Below the pieces are notes generated by a model that did no database searches, was not told the DNA's origin, and was given only the letters and a program-made list of their open reading frames with translations. The translations under genes were made by a program, and so were the position numbers. A stretch of 47,323 nt of DNA, from the NCBI GenBank assembly GCA_947428835.1, contig CANENE010000014.1:1-47323 (forward strand). The letters are read 5' to 3'. Source of the stretch: an uncultured bacterium. GTDB lineage: Bacteria; Cyanobacteriota; Vampirovibrionia; Gastranaerophilales; Gastranaerophilaceae. Positions 34,214-42,594 of this stretch are shown piece after piece; position 1 is the stretch's first letter; every line of letters starts with the position of its first letter.

Positions 34214-35662
34214 TTATTTTCTTCCAAGTGCATCTAAATATAATAATTTATATTTAAGAGCCGACTCATCCCAGCTGAACCTTGCATCAATACAATTTTT
34301 GATGATATTTTTAAAATCATCTTTTCTATCATAATATGTCCAAATTGCATTTTTTATTTCATTTACCATAGATTGCGCATCATAACCGAGGAACTTAAAG
34401 CCTGTTGCTTTTGAATTAGGATAAGCGATAACGGTATCATCCAGACCACCCGTTGCTCTAACAATTGGAGCAGAACCATATTTCATCGCAATCATCTGTG
34501 AAATGCCGCATGGCTCAAACAAACTTGGCATCAAAAACATATCAGATGCTTTGTAGATTTTTTCGGACAGTTCTGCCTTAAAGTCTATCCAGGCACGCAT
34601 ATTGGATGAATTATTAGAAGACCAAATAAGCATATTTTGATAGCCGGCCTCTCCTGTTCCTAAAAATACAAAATCGGCAGGCAGATTCATTAAATCAAAT
34701 TTAGCAAAATCAACTAAATCCAGCCCTTTTTGGTAAACAAGACGGCTAATCATAGCAATTAAAGGACGATTAGGGTTAATTGGAAGTCCGAAGGCCTGTT
34801 GAATTTCTTCTTTAAATTTTGGTTTTTCTTTAATATTAAAAGATTTTTTATCATAGGTCGTGCCGTTTAAAATACCACATAGCTTGTATGTTTGCCCTCT
34901 TAAAGTATAGTCCATTCCTTCTCCAAAATCAGAGGTTAAAATTTCCTGTGCGTATCGGTTTGAAACGGTTGTAATCTTATCTGCGCAGTACAATGCGCCT
35001 TTTAGCCAATTTACTTTACCATAATGCTCTATACAATTATCATTGTATACATTATCCCATCTCATATTTGCAAAATCTATAATAGCCTTATCGCACTCGC
35101 CCTGATAAGCAAGGTTGTGAATAGTGAAAACAGATTTTGTATCTTTATAAAATTCATCATTTTTGTAATTTGATTTTAAATATACAGGAAGCATAGCAGT
35201 GTGCCAGTCATTAGCGTGGATTATATCAGGCTTAAAATTAAGAAGCTTGGCATATTCCAAAACCGCAAGCGAAAAAGCAACATATCGTTGCATTTCATAC
35301 ATTTCATCCGTCCACATAGGATAGACGACATTAAAGCAAGAAAAGTACTTTGGATTATCTACAAAAAACACTTTTATTTTTGTTTTTGGAATTGTTGTCA
35401 TTTTGAGCTTAAAAATGTGCCTTGTATGACCCATATCAATTTGCAAATCGGAATTTTGAAGTTCAATTATTTTATGTTTTGCTTCATCAATCATTCCATA
35501 CAATGGAGTAAAAATGGCACATTCTACATTTTGCTTATCTAAATATAAAGGAAGCTCTCCTGCAACATCAGCAAGTCCTCCCACTTTTGAATATGGAGCA
35601 ACCTCGCTTGAAGCAAATAGCACCCTTAAATCACTGTTATGTTTTTCAAATTTTTTTTCCAT
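34214..35662 (-). CDS. glgA: Glycogen (starch) synthase, GT5
   Basis: 482 residues. The ADP-glucose-binding SKVGGLADVAGELP lies in the first 45 residues. IIHANDWHTAMLPVYL, VFTIHNLAYQG and the C-terminal lobe motif MPSLFEPCGISQMIAMKYGSAPIVRATGGLDDTV with the catalytic Glu complete the GT-B fold. It adds glucose from ADP-glucose to alpha-1,4-glucan. The other glg genes are not in this window. Confidence 0.95.
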   Translation of the reverse strand: MEKKFEKHNSDLRVLFASSEVAPYSKVGGLADVAGELPLYLDKQNVECAIFTPLYGMIDEAKHKIIELQNSDLQIDMGHTRHIFKLKMTTIPKTKIKVFFVDNPKYFSCFNVVYPMWTDEMYEMQRYVAFSLAVLEYAKLLNFKPDIIHANDWHTAMLPVYLKSNYKNDEFYKDTKSVFTIHNLAYQGECDKAIIDFANMRWDNVYNDNCIEHYGKVNWLKGALYCADKITTVSNRYAQEILTSDFGEGMDYTLRGQTYKLCGILNGTTYDKKSFNIKEKPKFKEEIQQAFGLPINPNRPLIAMISRLVYQKGLDLVDFAKFDLMNLPADFVFLGTGEAGYQNMLIWSSNNSSNMRAWIDFKAELSEKIYKASDMFLMPSLFEPCGISQMIAMKYGSAPIVRATGGLDDTVIAYPNSKATGFKFLGYDAQSMVNEIKNAIWTYYDRKDDFKNIIKNCIDARFSWDESALKYKLLYLDALGRK

Positions 35663-35678
35663 TTTACACCACCATTTT

Positions 35679-36296
35679 TTAAAATACGGATAATACTTTT
35701 AAAACTTCTTTTAAAAGTTCCTCGGGGTCATCTTTTTTAATTTTATTTAATGTTTCAACAAGGACATCTTCGTATTCATTTTTATTATAACCAAGCGATT
35801 CTAGTACTGCAGTTGCCTGCGCAATTGTTGATTTTGAAATTTCGCTTTGGCTGCTTTGGGCTTTTGAAACAATAATTTCATTTGTAATATCTGTTTTTAT
35901 CAATTTGTCTCTAAGTTCAAGGACAATTTTCTGCGCTGTTTTTAGGCCAATGCCTTTGGTTTTGGAAATTAATTTGTAATCTTCATTAATGACAGCTGAA
36001 ACAAGCTCGGATGTTTCAAATTCATCAAGCAAAGTAAATGCCGCCTTAACGCCAATTCCTGATACGGAAGTTAAAATATCAAAAATCACCCTGTCTTCTC
36101 TTTTTTTAAACCCGCAATAAAACATATTATCTTCTTTGTGGATTAATTTTGTATAGATTTTGATTTCGCATCCAATTTCGCTAAGTTCAGCTAAAGTACG
36201 ATTATTAACATACAAAAGATATCCGATACCGTTATTTTCAATCGTACAATAAGGGAAATTTTTGTTAACCAAAATGCCTTTAATATAATCAAACAT
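35679..36296 (-). CDS. ruvA: Holliday junction branch migration protein RuvA
   Basis: 205 residues. N-terminal OB-fold (MFDYIKGILVNKNFPYCTIENNGIGYLL), two helix-hairpin-helix motifs (TSVSGIGVKAAFTLLDEF and SKTKGIGLKTAQKIVLELRDKL), and a C-terminal domain III (AQATAVLESLGYNKNEYEDVL) that contacts RuvB. It forms tetramers on four-way junctions. Upstream of glgA by 16 bp on the same strand, an unusual pairing for this gene. Confidence 0.95.
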   Translation of the reverse strand: MFDYIKGILVNKNFPYCTIENNGIGYLLYVNNRTLAELSEIGCEIKIYTKLIHKEDNMFYCGFKKREDRVIFDILTSVSGIGVKAAFTLLDEFETSELVSAVINEDYKLISKTKGIGLKTAQKIVLELRDKLIKTDITNEIIVSKAQSSQSEISKSTIAQATAVLESLGYNKNEYEDVLVETLNKIKKDDPEELLKEVLKVLSVF

Positions 36297-36413
36297 TACT
36301 ATAATACCTTATGTTGAGACCTTATAAACTCCATTTTTATTATAATTTAAACTTTCTTTATCATCACCTGATTTTAAAAAAATTTTACAATGTAGAAAAT
36401 ATTTGTATTTTAC

Positions 36414-36422
36414 TGCTATAAT
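36414..36422 (+). promoter_or_regulatory. Extended -10 promoter of ilvBN
   Basis: TGCTATAAT is a perfect TGnTATAAT extended -10, 37 bp before the ilvB start codon. No good -35 or attenuator-like leader peptide was seen in the 160-bp upstream gap. Confidence 0.5.
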
Positions 36423-36458
36423 TGAAACTATACTGAAAAATGGTTTAAGGAAAGTTAT

Positions 36459-38168
36459 ATGAATAAGACTATGTATACAGGGGCCGAAATATTACTTAAG
36501 TCTCTTTTAAAAGAAGGGGTAGAAGAAGTTTTTGGTTATCCGGGCGGAGTAGTTCTGCCTTTATACGATGCTCTTTATATGCAAAATGATATAAAACACT
36601 ACTTGGTGCGCCATGAACAAGCGGCAGTCCATGCTGCAGAAGGATATGCAAGAGTTTCAGGTAAACCCGGAGTTGCAATAGTAACATCAGGTCCCGGTGC
36701 CTGCAATACTATTACAGGGCTTGCAAATGCATATTACGACGGCACTCCCCTTGTTCTTATAACAGGGCAAGTTAATTCAAAATTAATCGGAGGCGATGCT
36801 TTTCAAGAGGCTGATGTCGTTGGTATTACGCGCTCTTGCTGTAAATATAATTATCTTGTAAAAGATGTTAAAGATTTAGCAAGAATAATAAAGGAAGCCT
36901 TCTATATTGCAACAACAGGCAAAAAAGGCCCGATTGTTGTAGATATTCCTGTTGATATTTTTAATGCAAAATATACATTCAATTATCCGAAAAATATAGA
37001 GCTGCCCGGTTATAACCCAACATATAAAGGACATCCTCTTCAAATAAACAGAGCTCTTGAAACGATATATGAGTCTAAACGTCCTGTTATAATTTCAGGA
37101 GGCGGTGTCGTTGGAGCAAACGCAAGCAAAGAATTAACAGAATTTGCAAAAAAACTGCAAATTCCTGTTGTGCATACTTTAATGGGCACGGGAACATACC
37201 CCGATAACCTTGAAAATAGTCTTGGAATGATGGGAATGCATGGAAACTACTGTGCAAATCTTGCAATATCTAATGCTGACGTTATTTTTGCGGTTGGAAC
37301 AAGATTTTCTGATAGAATTACAGGCTGTCTTAAAAAATTTGCAAGAGATGCTCAAGTTATCCATATTGATATCGATCCTTGTTCAATATCTAAAAATGTT
37401 AAAGCATCAATTCCAATCGTCGGTGATATCAAAAATGTTCTAAATGCAATGCTATCAGAAGTCAATAAGTCACGTTATAAAGTCGATACAGAACTTCGGG
37501 AAAAATGGTATAAAGATATAAACGAATGGAAAAAGAAGGTTGCTATACCTGTTAAAGCTTCCGAGAAATTGAGCGCTTTGACAGTTTTAAATACAATATA
37601 TAACTATACTAAAAAAGATGAACCTGTTGTTTCAACCGAAGTTGGGCAGCATCAAATGTGGACAGCCCAAAATTTCAAATTCAACGCACCAAGAAAACTA
37701 ATTACCTCGGGCGGCCTTGGAACAATGGGATTTGGTTTTCCTGCAGCAATGGGTGCAAGCGTTGCAAATAAAAATGAATATATCCTAAATATTGCAGGCG
37801 ATGGCTCAATTCAGATGAATATACAAGAGCTTATGACCTGTGTGGATTATAAATTCCATGTTATAAATTGCGTTATAAACAATGGTTACCTTGGAATGGT
37901 TCGCCAATGGCAAGAAAAAATCTATAATAAGCACTATTCGCAAACAAAGATATCATCGCCTGATTTTGTTAAACTTGCTGAAAGCTACGGCGCTCTTGGT
38001 ATAAGAGTAGAAAAAGAAGAAGATATTATTCCTGCCTTAAAAAAAGCTATAGAATATAAAGGTCCGAGTATCATTGATTTTGTTTGCGAAAACTTTGAAA
38101 TGGTTTACCCTTGGGTTTTGGCCGGCGAACCAATAGATAAAGTACTTCTTTCAAGAAAGGATAGCTAA
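36459..38168 (+). CDS. ilvB: Acetolactate synthase, large catalytic subunit
   Basis: 569 residues, ThDP-dependent. EVFGYPGGVVLPLYDAL and catalytic Glu in RHEQAAVHAAEGYAR; VTSGPGACNTITGLANAYYDGTPLVLITGQV; central FAD domain; ThDP motif GDGSIQMNIQELMTCVDYKFHVINCVINNGYLGMVRQWQE. It catalyses the first shared step of valine, leucine and isoleucine synthesis. AAGGA precedes the ATG. Its stop codon directly abuts ilvN. Confidence 0.95.
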   Translation: MNKTMYTGAEILLKSLLKEGVEEVFGYPGGVVLPLYDALYMQNDIKHYLVRHEQAAVHAAEGYARVSGKPGVAIVTSGPGACNTITGLANAYYDGTPLVLITGQVNSKLIGGDAFQEADVVGITRSCCKYNYLVKDVKDLARIIKEAFYIATTGKKGPIVVDIPVDIFNAKYTFNYPKNIELPGYNPTYKGHPLQINRALETIYESKRPVIISGGGVVGANASKELTEFAKKLQIPVVHTLMGTGTYPDNLENSLGMMGMHGNYCANLAISNADVIFAVGTRFSDRITGCLKKFARDAQVIHIDIDPCSISKNVKASIPIVGDIKNVLNAMLSEVNKSRYKVDTELREKWYKDINEWKKKVAIPVKASEKLSALTVLNTIYNYTKKDEPVVSTEVGQHQMWTAQNFKFNAPRKLITSGGLGTMGFGFPAAMGASVANKNEYILNIAGDGSIQMNIQELMTCVDYKFHVINCVINNGYLGMVRQWQEKIYNKHYSQTKISSPDFVKLAESYGALGIRVEKEEDIIPALKKAIEYKGPSIIDFVCENFEMVYPWVLAGEPIDKVLLSRKDS

Positions 38169-38708
38169 ATGCCGATTAATCATACAATTTCTGTTTTGGT
38201 TACAAATGAAATGGGGGTTTTATCAAGAATTGTAGACCTTTTTTCAGGCCGCGGATATAATATTGAAAGTTTGACTGTGGCTCCTACTGTTGATGATATT
38301 TATTCAAGAGTCACAATTGTGACACCAGGCGATAATGATGCAATAGAACAGATTTGCAAACAATTAAACAGATTAATCCCTGTTATTAAAGTTGCAAATC
38401 TTTCAATAGGTGAAGCTATAGAATATGAAATCGGGCTTTTAAAAGTTGCGGTTCAAGATGAAAACAGGGCAGAATTTATGAATATTGTAGCTCAAGCAGG
38501 TGCTAAAATTATGGATGTTGCCGAAAAAACATACACGGTTAAAATCGACGGCACGGAAAAAGATGTTCAAACATTTGTTGAGCTTGTCCGTCCATTTGGG
38601 ATAAAAGAATTTGTACGTTCGGGAAAAGTTGCAATAACGAAAAACAACCAATTCCAAACATTTAAAAAGCAAAAAGAAAATCCGCTTAAAATAAGCCTCA
38701 AAGGGTAA
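38169..38708 (+). CDS. ilvN: Acetolactate synthase, small regulatory subunit
   Basis: 179 residues. The N-terminal ACT domain HTISVLVTNEMGVLSRIVDLFSGRGYNIESLTVAPT has the valine-binding pattern. A second ACT-like half (KVAVQDENRAEFMNIVAQAGAKIMDV) and a short basic tail follow. It confers feedback inhibition by valine and stimulates IlvB. Start codon immediately after the ilvB stop. Confidence 0.95.
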   Translation: MPINHTISVLVTNEMGVLSRIVDLFSGRGYNIESLTVAPTVDDIYSRVTIVTPGDNDAIEQICKQLNRLIPVIKVANLSIGEAIEYEIGLLKVAVQDENRAEFMNIVAQAGAKIMDVAEKTYTVKIDGTEKDVQTFVELVRPFGIKEFVRSGKVAITKNNQFQTFKKQKENPLKISLKG

Positions 38709-38725
38709 AATTAAATATAAAAAAT

Positions 38726-39025
38726 TTATTTTGCAATTAAGTTCAATAACATTTCTTTGACCTTTATAGCCTCTTCTTTTGTAAAATTAATGCTAAGTTC
38801 ATAGTGCTTAGAATCACATGTCAAAAACATTTCTCCGCTACCTGAAAGAAGCCAGTTTATATTAACCTGCAGCTTAGTCAAAAGTGTTTTTAAAAAATTA
38901 TCAGGAAAGTTTTTTGTCTTATATTCGTAACCTCTATAAGTATTTAGTTCAACGTTCAGTATTTCTGCCATTTTTTGTTGACTATAGCCTAATTTTAATC
39001 TAATTTCTTTAAGTCGTTCTTTCAC
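38726..39025 (-). CDS. XRE-family regulator divergent from the giant prepilin
   Basis: HTH_3 domain at the N-terminus: KERLKEIRLKLGYSQQKMAEILNVELNTYRGYEYKTKNFPDNFLKTLLTKLQVNINWLLSG. A ~40-residue C-terminal segment (FTKEEAIKVKEMLLNLI) probably dimerises. The GTG at 39025 is chosen because AGGAG lies just upstream (4 nt). The ATG at 39040 and TTG at 39049 have no ribosome site and run into an operator-like dyad. From the GTG the protein has 99 residues; the longest reading has 107. Two dyads upstream, one within the prepilin promoter, point to control of both genes. Not closely similar to the XRE at 1926. Confidence 0.8.
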   Translation of the reverse strand: MKERLKEIRLKLGYSQQKMAEILNVELNTYRGYEYKTKNFPDNFLKTLLTKLQVNINWLLSGSGEMFLTCDSKHYELSINFTKEEAIKVKEMLLNLIAK

Positions 39026-39041
39026 GGAGCTCCTCGACATA

Positions 39042-39058
39042 TTATCCAAAATAGATAA
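39042..39058. promoter_or_regulatory. Operator-like dyad 1 (TTATCC-AAAAT-AGATAA)
   Basis: A 17-bp dyad with 6-bp arms (one mismatch) immediately upstream of the XRE gene. It is nearly the same as the dyad at 39074-39090, 32 bp away, about three helical turns. Confidence 0.6.
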
Positions 39059-39065
39059 ATAAAAC

Positions 39066-39094
39066 TTGACTTTTTATCTGAAATAGATAATAAT
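39066..39094 (+). promoter_or_regulatory. Promoter of the giant prepilin gene, occupied by an operator
   Basis: TTGACT (39066-39071), a 17-bp spacer and AATAAT (39089-39094), each 5 of 6 consensus. The start would be near 39101, giving a 5' UTR of about 148 nt. Dyad 2 almost exactly fills the spacer. Confidence 0.55.
39074..39090. promoter_or_regulatory. Operator-like dyad 2 (TTATCT-GAAAT-AGATAA)
   Basis: A perfect 6-bp-arm dyad between the -35 and -10 boxes of the prepilin promoter. Binding of a repressor here would block RNA polymerase. It shares its arms and spacing with dyad 1, consistent with one XRE dimer per site. Confidence 0.65.
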
Positions 39095-39248
39095 GAAATT
39101 ATTAGTAATATACTATCAAATTCACTATAACATGCATAAGCTAAATTTACCAAAATTTGCTTAGATTTTGTGCAGAAAAAATCCAACCGGATTACGTCAA
39201 TATTTTTAAAATTATTTAAAGCTAATACAAAAATTCAAGGAAACTAAC

Positions 39249-42200
39249 ATGAAAAAACAAACGGGGCTAAAAAGCCTATTTTGGCTTACTTTTGCTATGC
39301 CTTTGCGCATAATGCAACATAAAAAAACTTTGAGAGGGTTTTCACTTATAGAAATCCTGATAAGTTTAATCATCATCTCTCTTCTTATCGCGGCTTTTAC
39401 TCCAATTATCACAAAGAAGCTTAAAGCATCAGATATTTCAATAGGTTCTTTTGGAAGCGGAAGTAACATTAATATGACATTAGAAAGACAAGTCACAAAA
39501 GAAGATTGCGATAAGTATGATGCAATATTTATCCCTGCTGCAATGAATGGAGGAGTAAGGAATTTATGCGTCACAAAATACAACATGGGAGACAATGACC
39601 TTCCTCTTGCAAAAAGTGTAAAAAAACTCGATGCAGCAAACAGCTGCAGCGAAAAAGATAAAGGAAACTGCTGCTGGGGTGGGACTACTTCAACTGCTTG
39701 CGGTAATTCGGGAAATGGAGACAGCGATTATTCGGGATGCAACAGGACAGTCTGTCAGTTTCAAGCAGCAAATGCAAGTTGTGCCGCTTACGCTCCAAAT
39801 GATGAAAATGAAGGAAGTTGGAGACTTCCAAGTCAGGAAGAAATAAATAACTGGGCAGGTAACCTTGCTAATTTAAATAATAATAAAGGAAAAGAAGGTC
39901 TACAGTTGTGTGATTATTCTTCATCAAACAATGGAGCTGTTCAATGCTATATAAATCAAGGTAAATGTCAAACAGGAACAAGTAGTTCTGATTGTTTGCC
40001 AAACAGAATTTGGTCTATGACAATGCTTTTGGCAGATACTCATTTCAGTGACGGTATTGATGGAGGTGCATTTAATGGTGGAGGCAATATAGCAGATGCT
40101 GCGGGCTTGAGTGCAAGATGTGTTCTTGATAGCATAGCTGTTGATGTCTCTGAATTGCCAAACGGTGGCGGAATAAAAGATCCGACCACTGACCCTTTTT
40201 ATGGAGAACCCAAAGACCAAGCCGATTGTGATAAGATTGTTGCAATATTCATAGATAAAAAAATGTCAGGAGCAAACAGAAACATCTGTGTTTCTAAATA
40301 CAACGTAGGTGATGCAGGGCCTGACGGCTTTGGCCCTCCTGTTCCTGATAGTTTTAAACAATATATCATGAATGTATCACAAAGTTGTACGTATGCAGGT
40401 TCTTGTTGTTGGAAGGGTAAAACAACTTCAACTTGCGGCATTACGGGTAACGCAGGAGCAAATTACAGTGGCTGCAACAGGACTGTTTGTCAATATAACG
40501 CAGCAAATGCTGCCTGCAGACAATATAATGCCTTTGGTGCAACCGCAGTTGGAGCCTGGAGGTTGCCAACAAGCGCTGAGTTGAGTGTGTGGTGGCAGCA
40601 TATGAATGTTTTAAATAATAATAAAGGTGCTAATGGACTTCAATTTTGTACCCATGGCTCTGTTGCAGGATATGTACAGTGTTCTTATGTAGCAAGTTGC
40701 TTCGGCAGTGGTTCTTATGATGCTTACGGCTCAAGCACTAATTATTGTATGCCATCTTTGAATTGGACAAGCACTCCAACTGTCGTATATAAAACCGAAG
40801 GCGGTGCAACCGCTACAAACTTGTATGCTGTTGCAAGTGCAAGATGTGTTTATGATGGTATTACAAAGGCCAATAACTATGAAGAAGATTTAAGTGATTA
40901 CGATGATAGTAACGCTCCAAAAGATGAGCCAAAATCTCAAGCTGATTGTGACAAGCTGACAGCTATTTTCATTCATAAAAAGTACGCAGGTGGTGGCAGG
41001 AATATTTGCATAAGCAAATATAATGTAGGCGATAGCGGCCCAAGTGGAAAAGGTCCGACTCTTCCTTCTGCCTATAGTGGTTACATAGTAAATGCAGGTC
41101 AAAGTTGTCCTTATTCAGGATTTTGCTGCTGGAGAGGAGCTACGTCATCACCTTGCAGTATGACAGGCAATGCGGGAGCAGATTATTCAGGCTGTAACAG
41201 GACTGTTTGTCAATTTAATGCGGCCAATGAAGCTTGCCGCAGTTGGACAGCAAATGGCAAGACCCCTGCAGGCGCCTGGAGACTTCCATCACAAAATGAA
41301 TTTAACTCAATGTTTAGGTATTTGGATATTATAAATAATAACAGAGGCAAGGATGGTCTGCAGCTTTGCACCCATGGAACAAGTGCGTCCGGTTCCGTTC
41401 CTTGTAGTTATCTTCAATCTTGTATAGGTAGTGGCAGTTATGATGCTTACGGCTCAAGCACTAATTATTGTATGCCATCTTTGAATTGGACAAGCACTCC
41501 AACTGTCGTATATAAAACCGAAGGCGGTGCAACCGCTACAAACTTGTATGCTGTTGCGAGCGCAAGATGTGTATACGATGGTGCTACTAAAGCAAATAAC
41601 TATGAAGAAGATTTAAGTAACTATGATGATTCCAACGCTCCGACTGATGAACCTAAAAGTCAGGCAGATTGCGATAAATTGACAGCGATTTTTGTTCACA
41701 AAAAATACGCAGGAAGCACAAGAAATATTTGTATAAGCAAATATAATGTAGGCGATAGCGGTCCAAGCGGCTCAGGTCCTGTAATTACTGCTGAATATCA
41801 ACAATATATTAAAGGTGTTGGTCAAAGCTGTAATAAGTCAGGTAGTTGCTGCTGGAGAGGAGCTACGTCATCACCTTGCAGTATGACAGGCAACGCGGGA
41901 GCAGATTATTCAGGCTGCAACAGGACTGTTTGTCAATATAACGCAGCAAATGCTGCCTGTCGCAGCTGGACAGCAAATGGCAAAACCCCTGCCGGATACT
42001 GGAGACTTCCTTTGGAAACCGAACTTAATTCAATGTTTAATTACTTAAACATTATTAACAATAATAGGGGTAAAGACGGTTTACAACTTTGTAGTCATGG
42101 AATATCCACTATAGGTACTACTCCTTGCAGCTATGTAGCAAGTTGCTTCGGCAGTGGTTCTTATAGTGCTTACGGCTCAAGCACTAATTATTGTATGCCA

Positions 42201-42320
42201 TCTTTGAATTGGACAAGCACTCCAACTGTCGTATATAAAACCGAAGGCGGTGCAACCGCTACAAACTTGTATGCTGTTGCGAGCGCAAGATGCGTGTATG
42301 ACGGCTCAAAAACAGAATAA
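39249..42320 (+). CDS. Giant prepilin-like surface protein with four Cys-rich WRLP/RCVYDG repeats
   Basis: 1023 residues. A 30-residue leader ends LRG and is followed by FSLIEILISLIIISLLIAAFTPIITKKLKAS: Gly-1, Phe+1, Glu+5, a canonical prepilin-peptidase site. Four tandem units follow at about residues 83-295, 321-537, 560-778 and 801-1018. Each has ADCDK...IFI, NICVSKYNVGD, SCCW(K/R)G, YSGCNRTVCQ(Y/F)NAAN, WRLP, and GLQ(L/F)C, ending in ARCVYDG. The last three also share a Gly/Ser/Thr-rich tail (YGSSTNYCMPSLNWTSTP). Units are linked by acidic 25-residue hinges (NNYEEDLSDYDDSNAPKDEP). AAGGA precedes the ATG. The signature resembles DUF1566/FISUMP lectin-like domains; role unknown, probably binding at the cell surface. 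Paralogous to 138-1745. Confidence 0.85.
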   Translation: MKKQTGLKSLFWLTFAMPLRIMQHKKTLRGFSLIEILISLIIISLLIAAFTPIITKKLKASDISIGSFGSGSNINMTLERQVTKEDCDKYDAIFIPAAMNGGVRNLCVTKYNMGDNDLPLAKSVKKLDAANSCSEKDKGNCCWGGTTSTACGNSGNGDSDYSGCNRTVCQFQAANASCAAYAPNDENEGSWRLPSQEEINNWAGNLANLNNNKGKEGLQLCDYSSSNNGAVQCYINQGKCQTGTSSSDCLPNRIWSMTMLLADTHFSDGIDGGAFNGGGNIADAAGLSARCVLDSIAVDVSELPNGGGIKDPTTDPFYGEPKDQADCDKIVAIFIDKKMSGANRNICVSKYNVGDAGPDGFGPPVPDSFKQYIMNVSQSCTYAGSCCWKGKTTSTCGITGNAGANYSGCNRTVCQYNAANAACRQYNAFGATAVGAWRLPTSAELSVWWQHMNVLNNNKGANGLQFCTHGSVAGYVQCSYVASCFGSGSYDAYGSSTNYCMPSLNWTSTPTVVYKTEGGATATNLYAVASARCVYDGITKANNYEEDLSDYDDSNAPKDEPKSQADCDKLTAIFIHKKYAGGGRNICISKYNVGDSGPSGKGPTLPSAYSGYIVNAGQSCPYSGFCCWRGATSSPCSMTGNAGADYSGCNRTVCQFNAANEACRSWTANGKTPAGAWRLPSQNEFNSMFRYLDIINNNRGKDGLQLCTHGTSASGSVPCSYLQSCIGSGSYDAYGSSTNYCMPSLNWTSTPTVVYKTEGGATATNLYAVASARCVYDGATKANNYEEDLSNYDDSNAPTDEPKSQADCDKLTAIFVHKKYAGSTRNICISKYNVGDSGPSGSGPVITAEYQQYIKGVGQSCNKSGSCCWRGATSSPCSMTGNAGADYSGCNRTVCQYNAANAACRSWTANGKTPAGYWRLPLETELNSMFNYLNIINNNRGKDGLQLCSHGISTIGTTPCSYVASCFGSGSYSAYGSSTNYCMPSLNWTSTPTVVYKTEGGATATNLYAVASARCVYDGSKTE
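40722..40834 (+). repeat. 113-bp exact repeat, copy in unit 2
   Basis: Identical over 113 bp to 41445-41557 and 42168-42280, including third codon positions. It encodes the C-terminal part of the repeat unit (from Y-G-S-S-T-N to the A-V-A before RCVYDG). Confidence 0.95.
41445..41557 (+). repeat. 113-bp exact repeat, copy in unit 3
   Basis: Second copy of the 113-bp block, 723 bp after the first. Downstream it also shares GCGAGCGCAAGATG with unit 4 but not unit 2. Confidence 0.95.
42168..42280 (+). repeat. 113-bp exact repeat, copy in unit 4
   Basis: Third copy, again 723 bp downstream. On its 5' side 33 bp (42132-42164) are identical to unit 2 (40686-40718) but not to unit 3, so copies are mosaics. 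Confidence 0.95.
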
Positions 42321-42349
42321 ATAAATTTGTTATTTATGTGTTAGATTAC

Positions 42350-42386
42350 GAGGCTCTTGTTGAATTAATCCGAGCCTCTTTTTTTA
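42350..42386 (+). terminator. Intrinsic terminator of the giant prepilin gene
   Basis: GAGGCTC (42350-42356) and GAGCCTC (42372-42378) with T7. The preceding TGTGTTAGATTACGAGGC matches the 3' UTR of the two-repeat prepilin gene with one difference. Confidence 0.9.
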
Positions 42387-42459
42387 TTTCCCGGATTGCC
42401 TTGTCCTCACTTCGTTTATTCTCACAATGATGTTATTATACATACATTCATACAACCTG

Positions 42460-42559
42460 TCACCCTGAACTTGTTTCAGGGTCTAACCAAGTTTATGTTA
42501 ACATATAAAATCTATTGCTACATAGCAACACATCAGATGCTGAAACGAGTTCAGGGTGA
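42460..42559. repeat. Inverted-repeat element (TCACCCTGAACTYGTTTCAG)
   Basis: The 20-bp motif at 42460-42479 recurs as its reverse complement at 42540-42559 with one mismatch, about 60 bp between them. Each arm is itself palindromic (CCCTGAAC...GTTTCAGGG). CACCCTGAAC-x-CGTTTCAGGGTC-type sequences are a widespread intergenic repeat in bacteria. This gap (42321-42594) has no gene besides the terminator. Confidence 0.7.
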
Positions 42560-42594
42560 TGTATGTAAACATCAATATTTATACTGCCAAGCCT

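Noticed and set aside
36300-36458. T-box, leader peptide or riboswitch upstream of ilvB
   Set aside because: No specifier loop, no run of Leu/Val/Ile codons and no terminator-antiterminator pair were seen.
40700-42300. CRISPR-like array from regularly spaced repeats
   Set aside because: The repeats are 113 bp at 723-bp spacing inside one open reading frame and code for protein modules.
39249-42320. Diversity-generating retroelement target, suggested by lectin-like domains and near-identical blocks
   Set aside because: No reverse transcriptase, no separate template repeat, and differences between copies are not confined to adenines. Gene conversion explains the pattern better.
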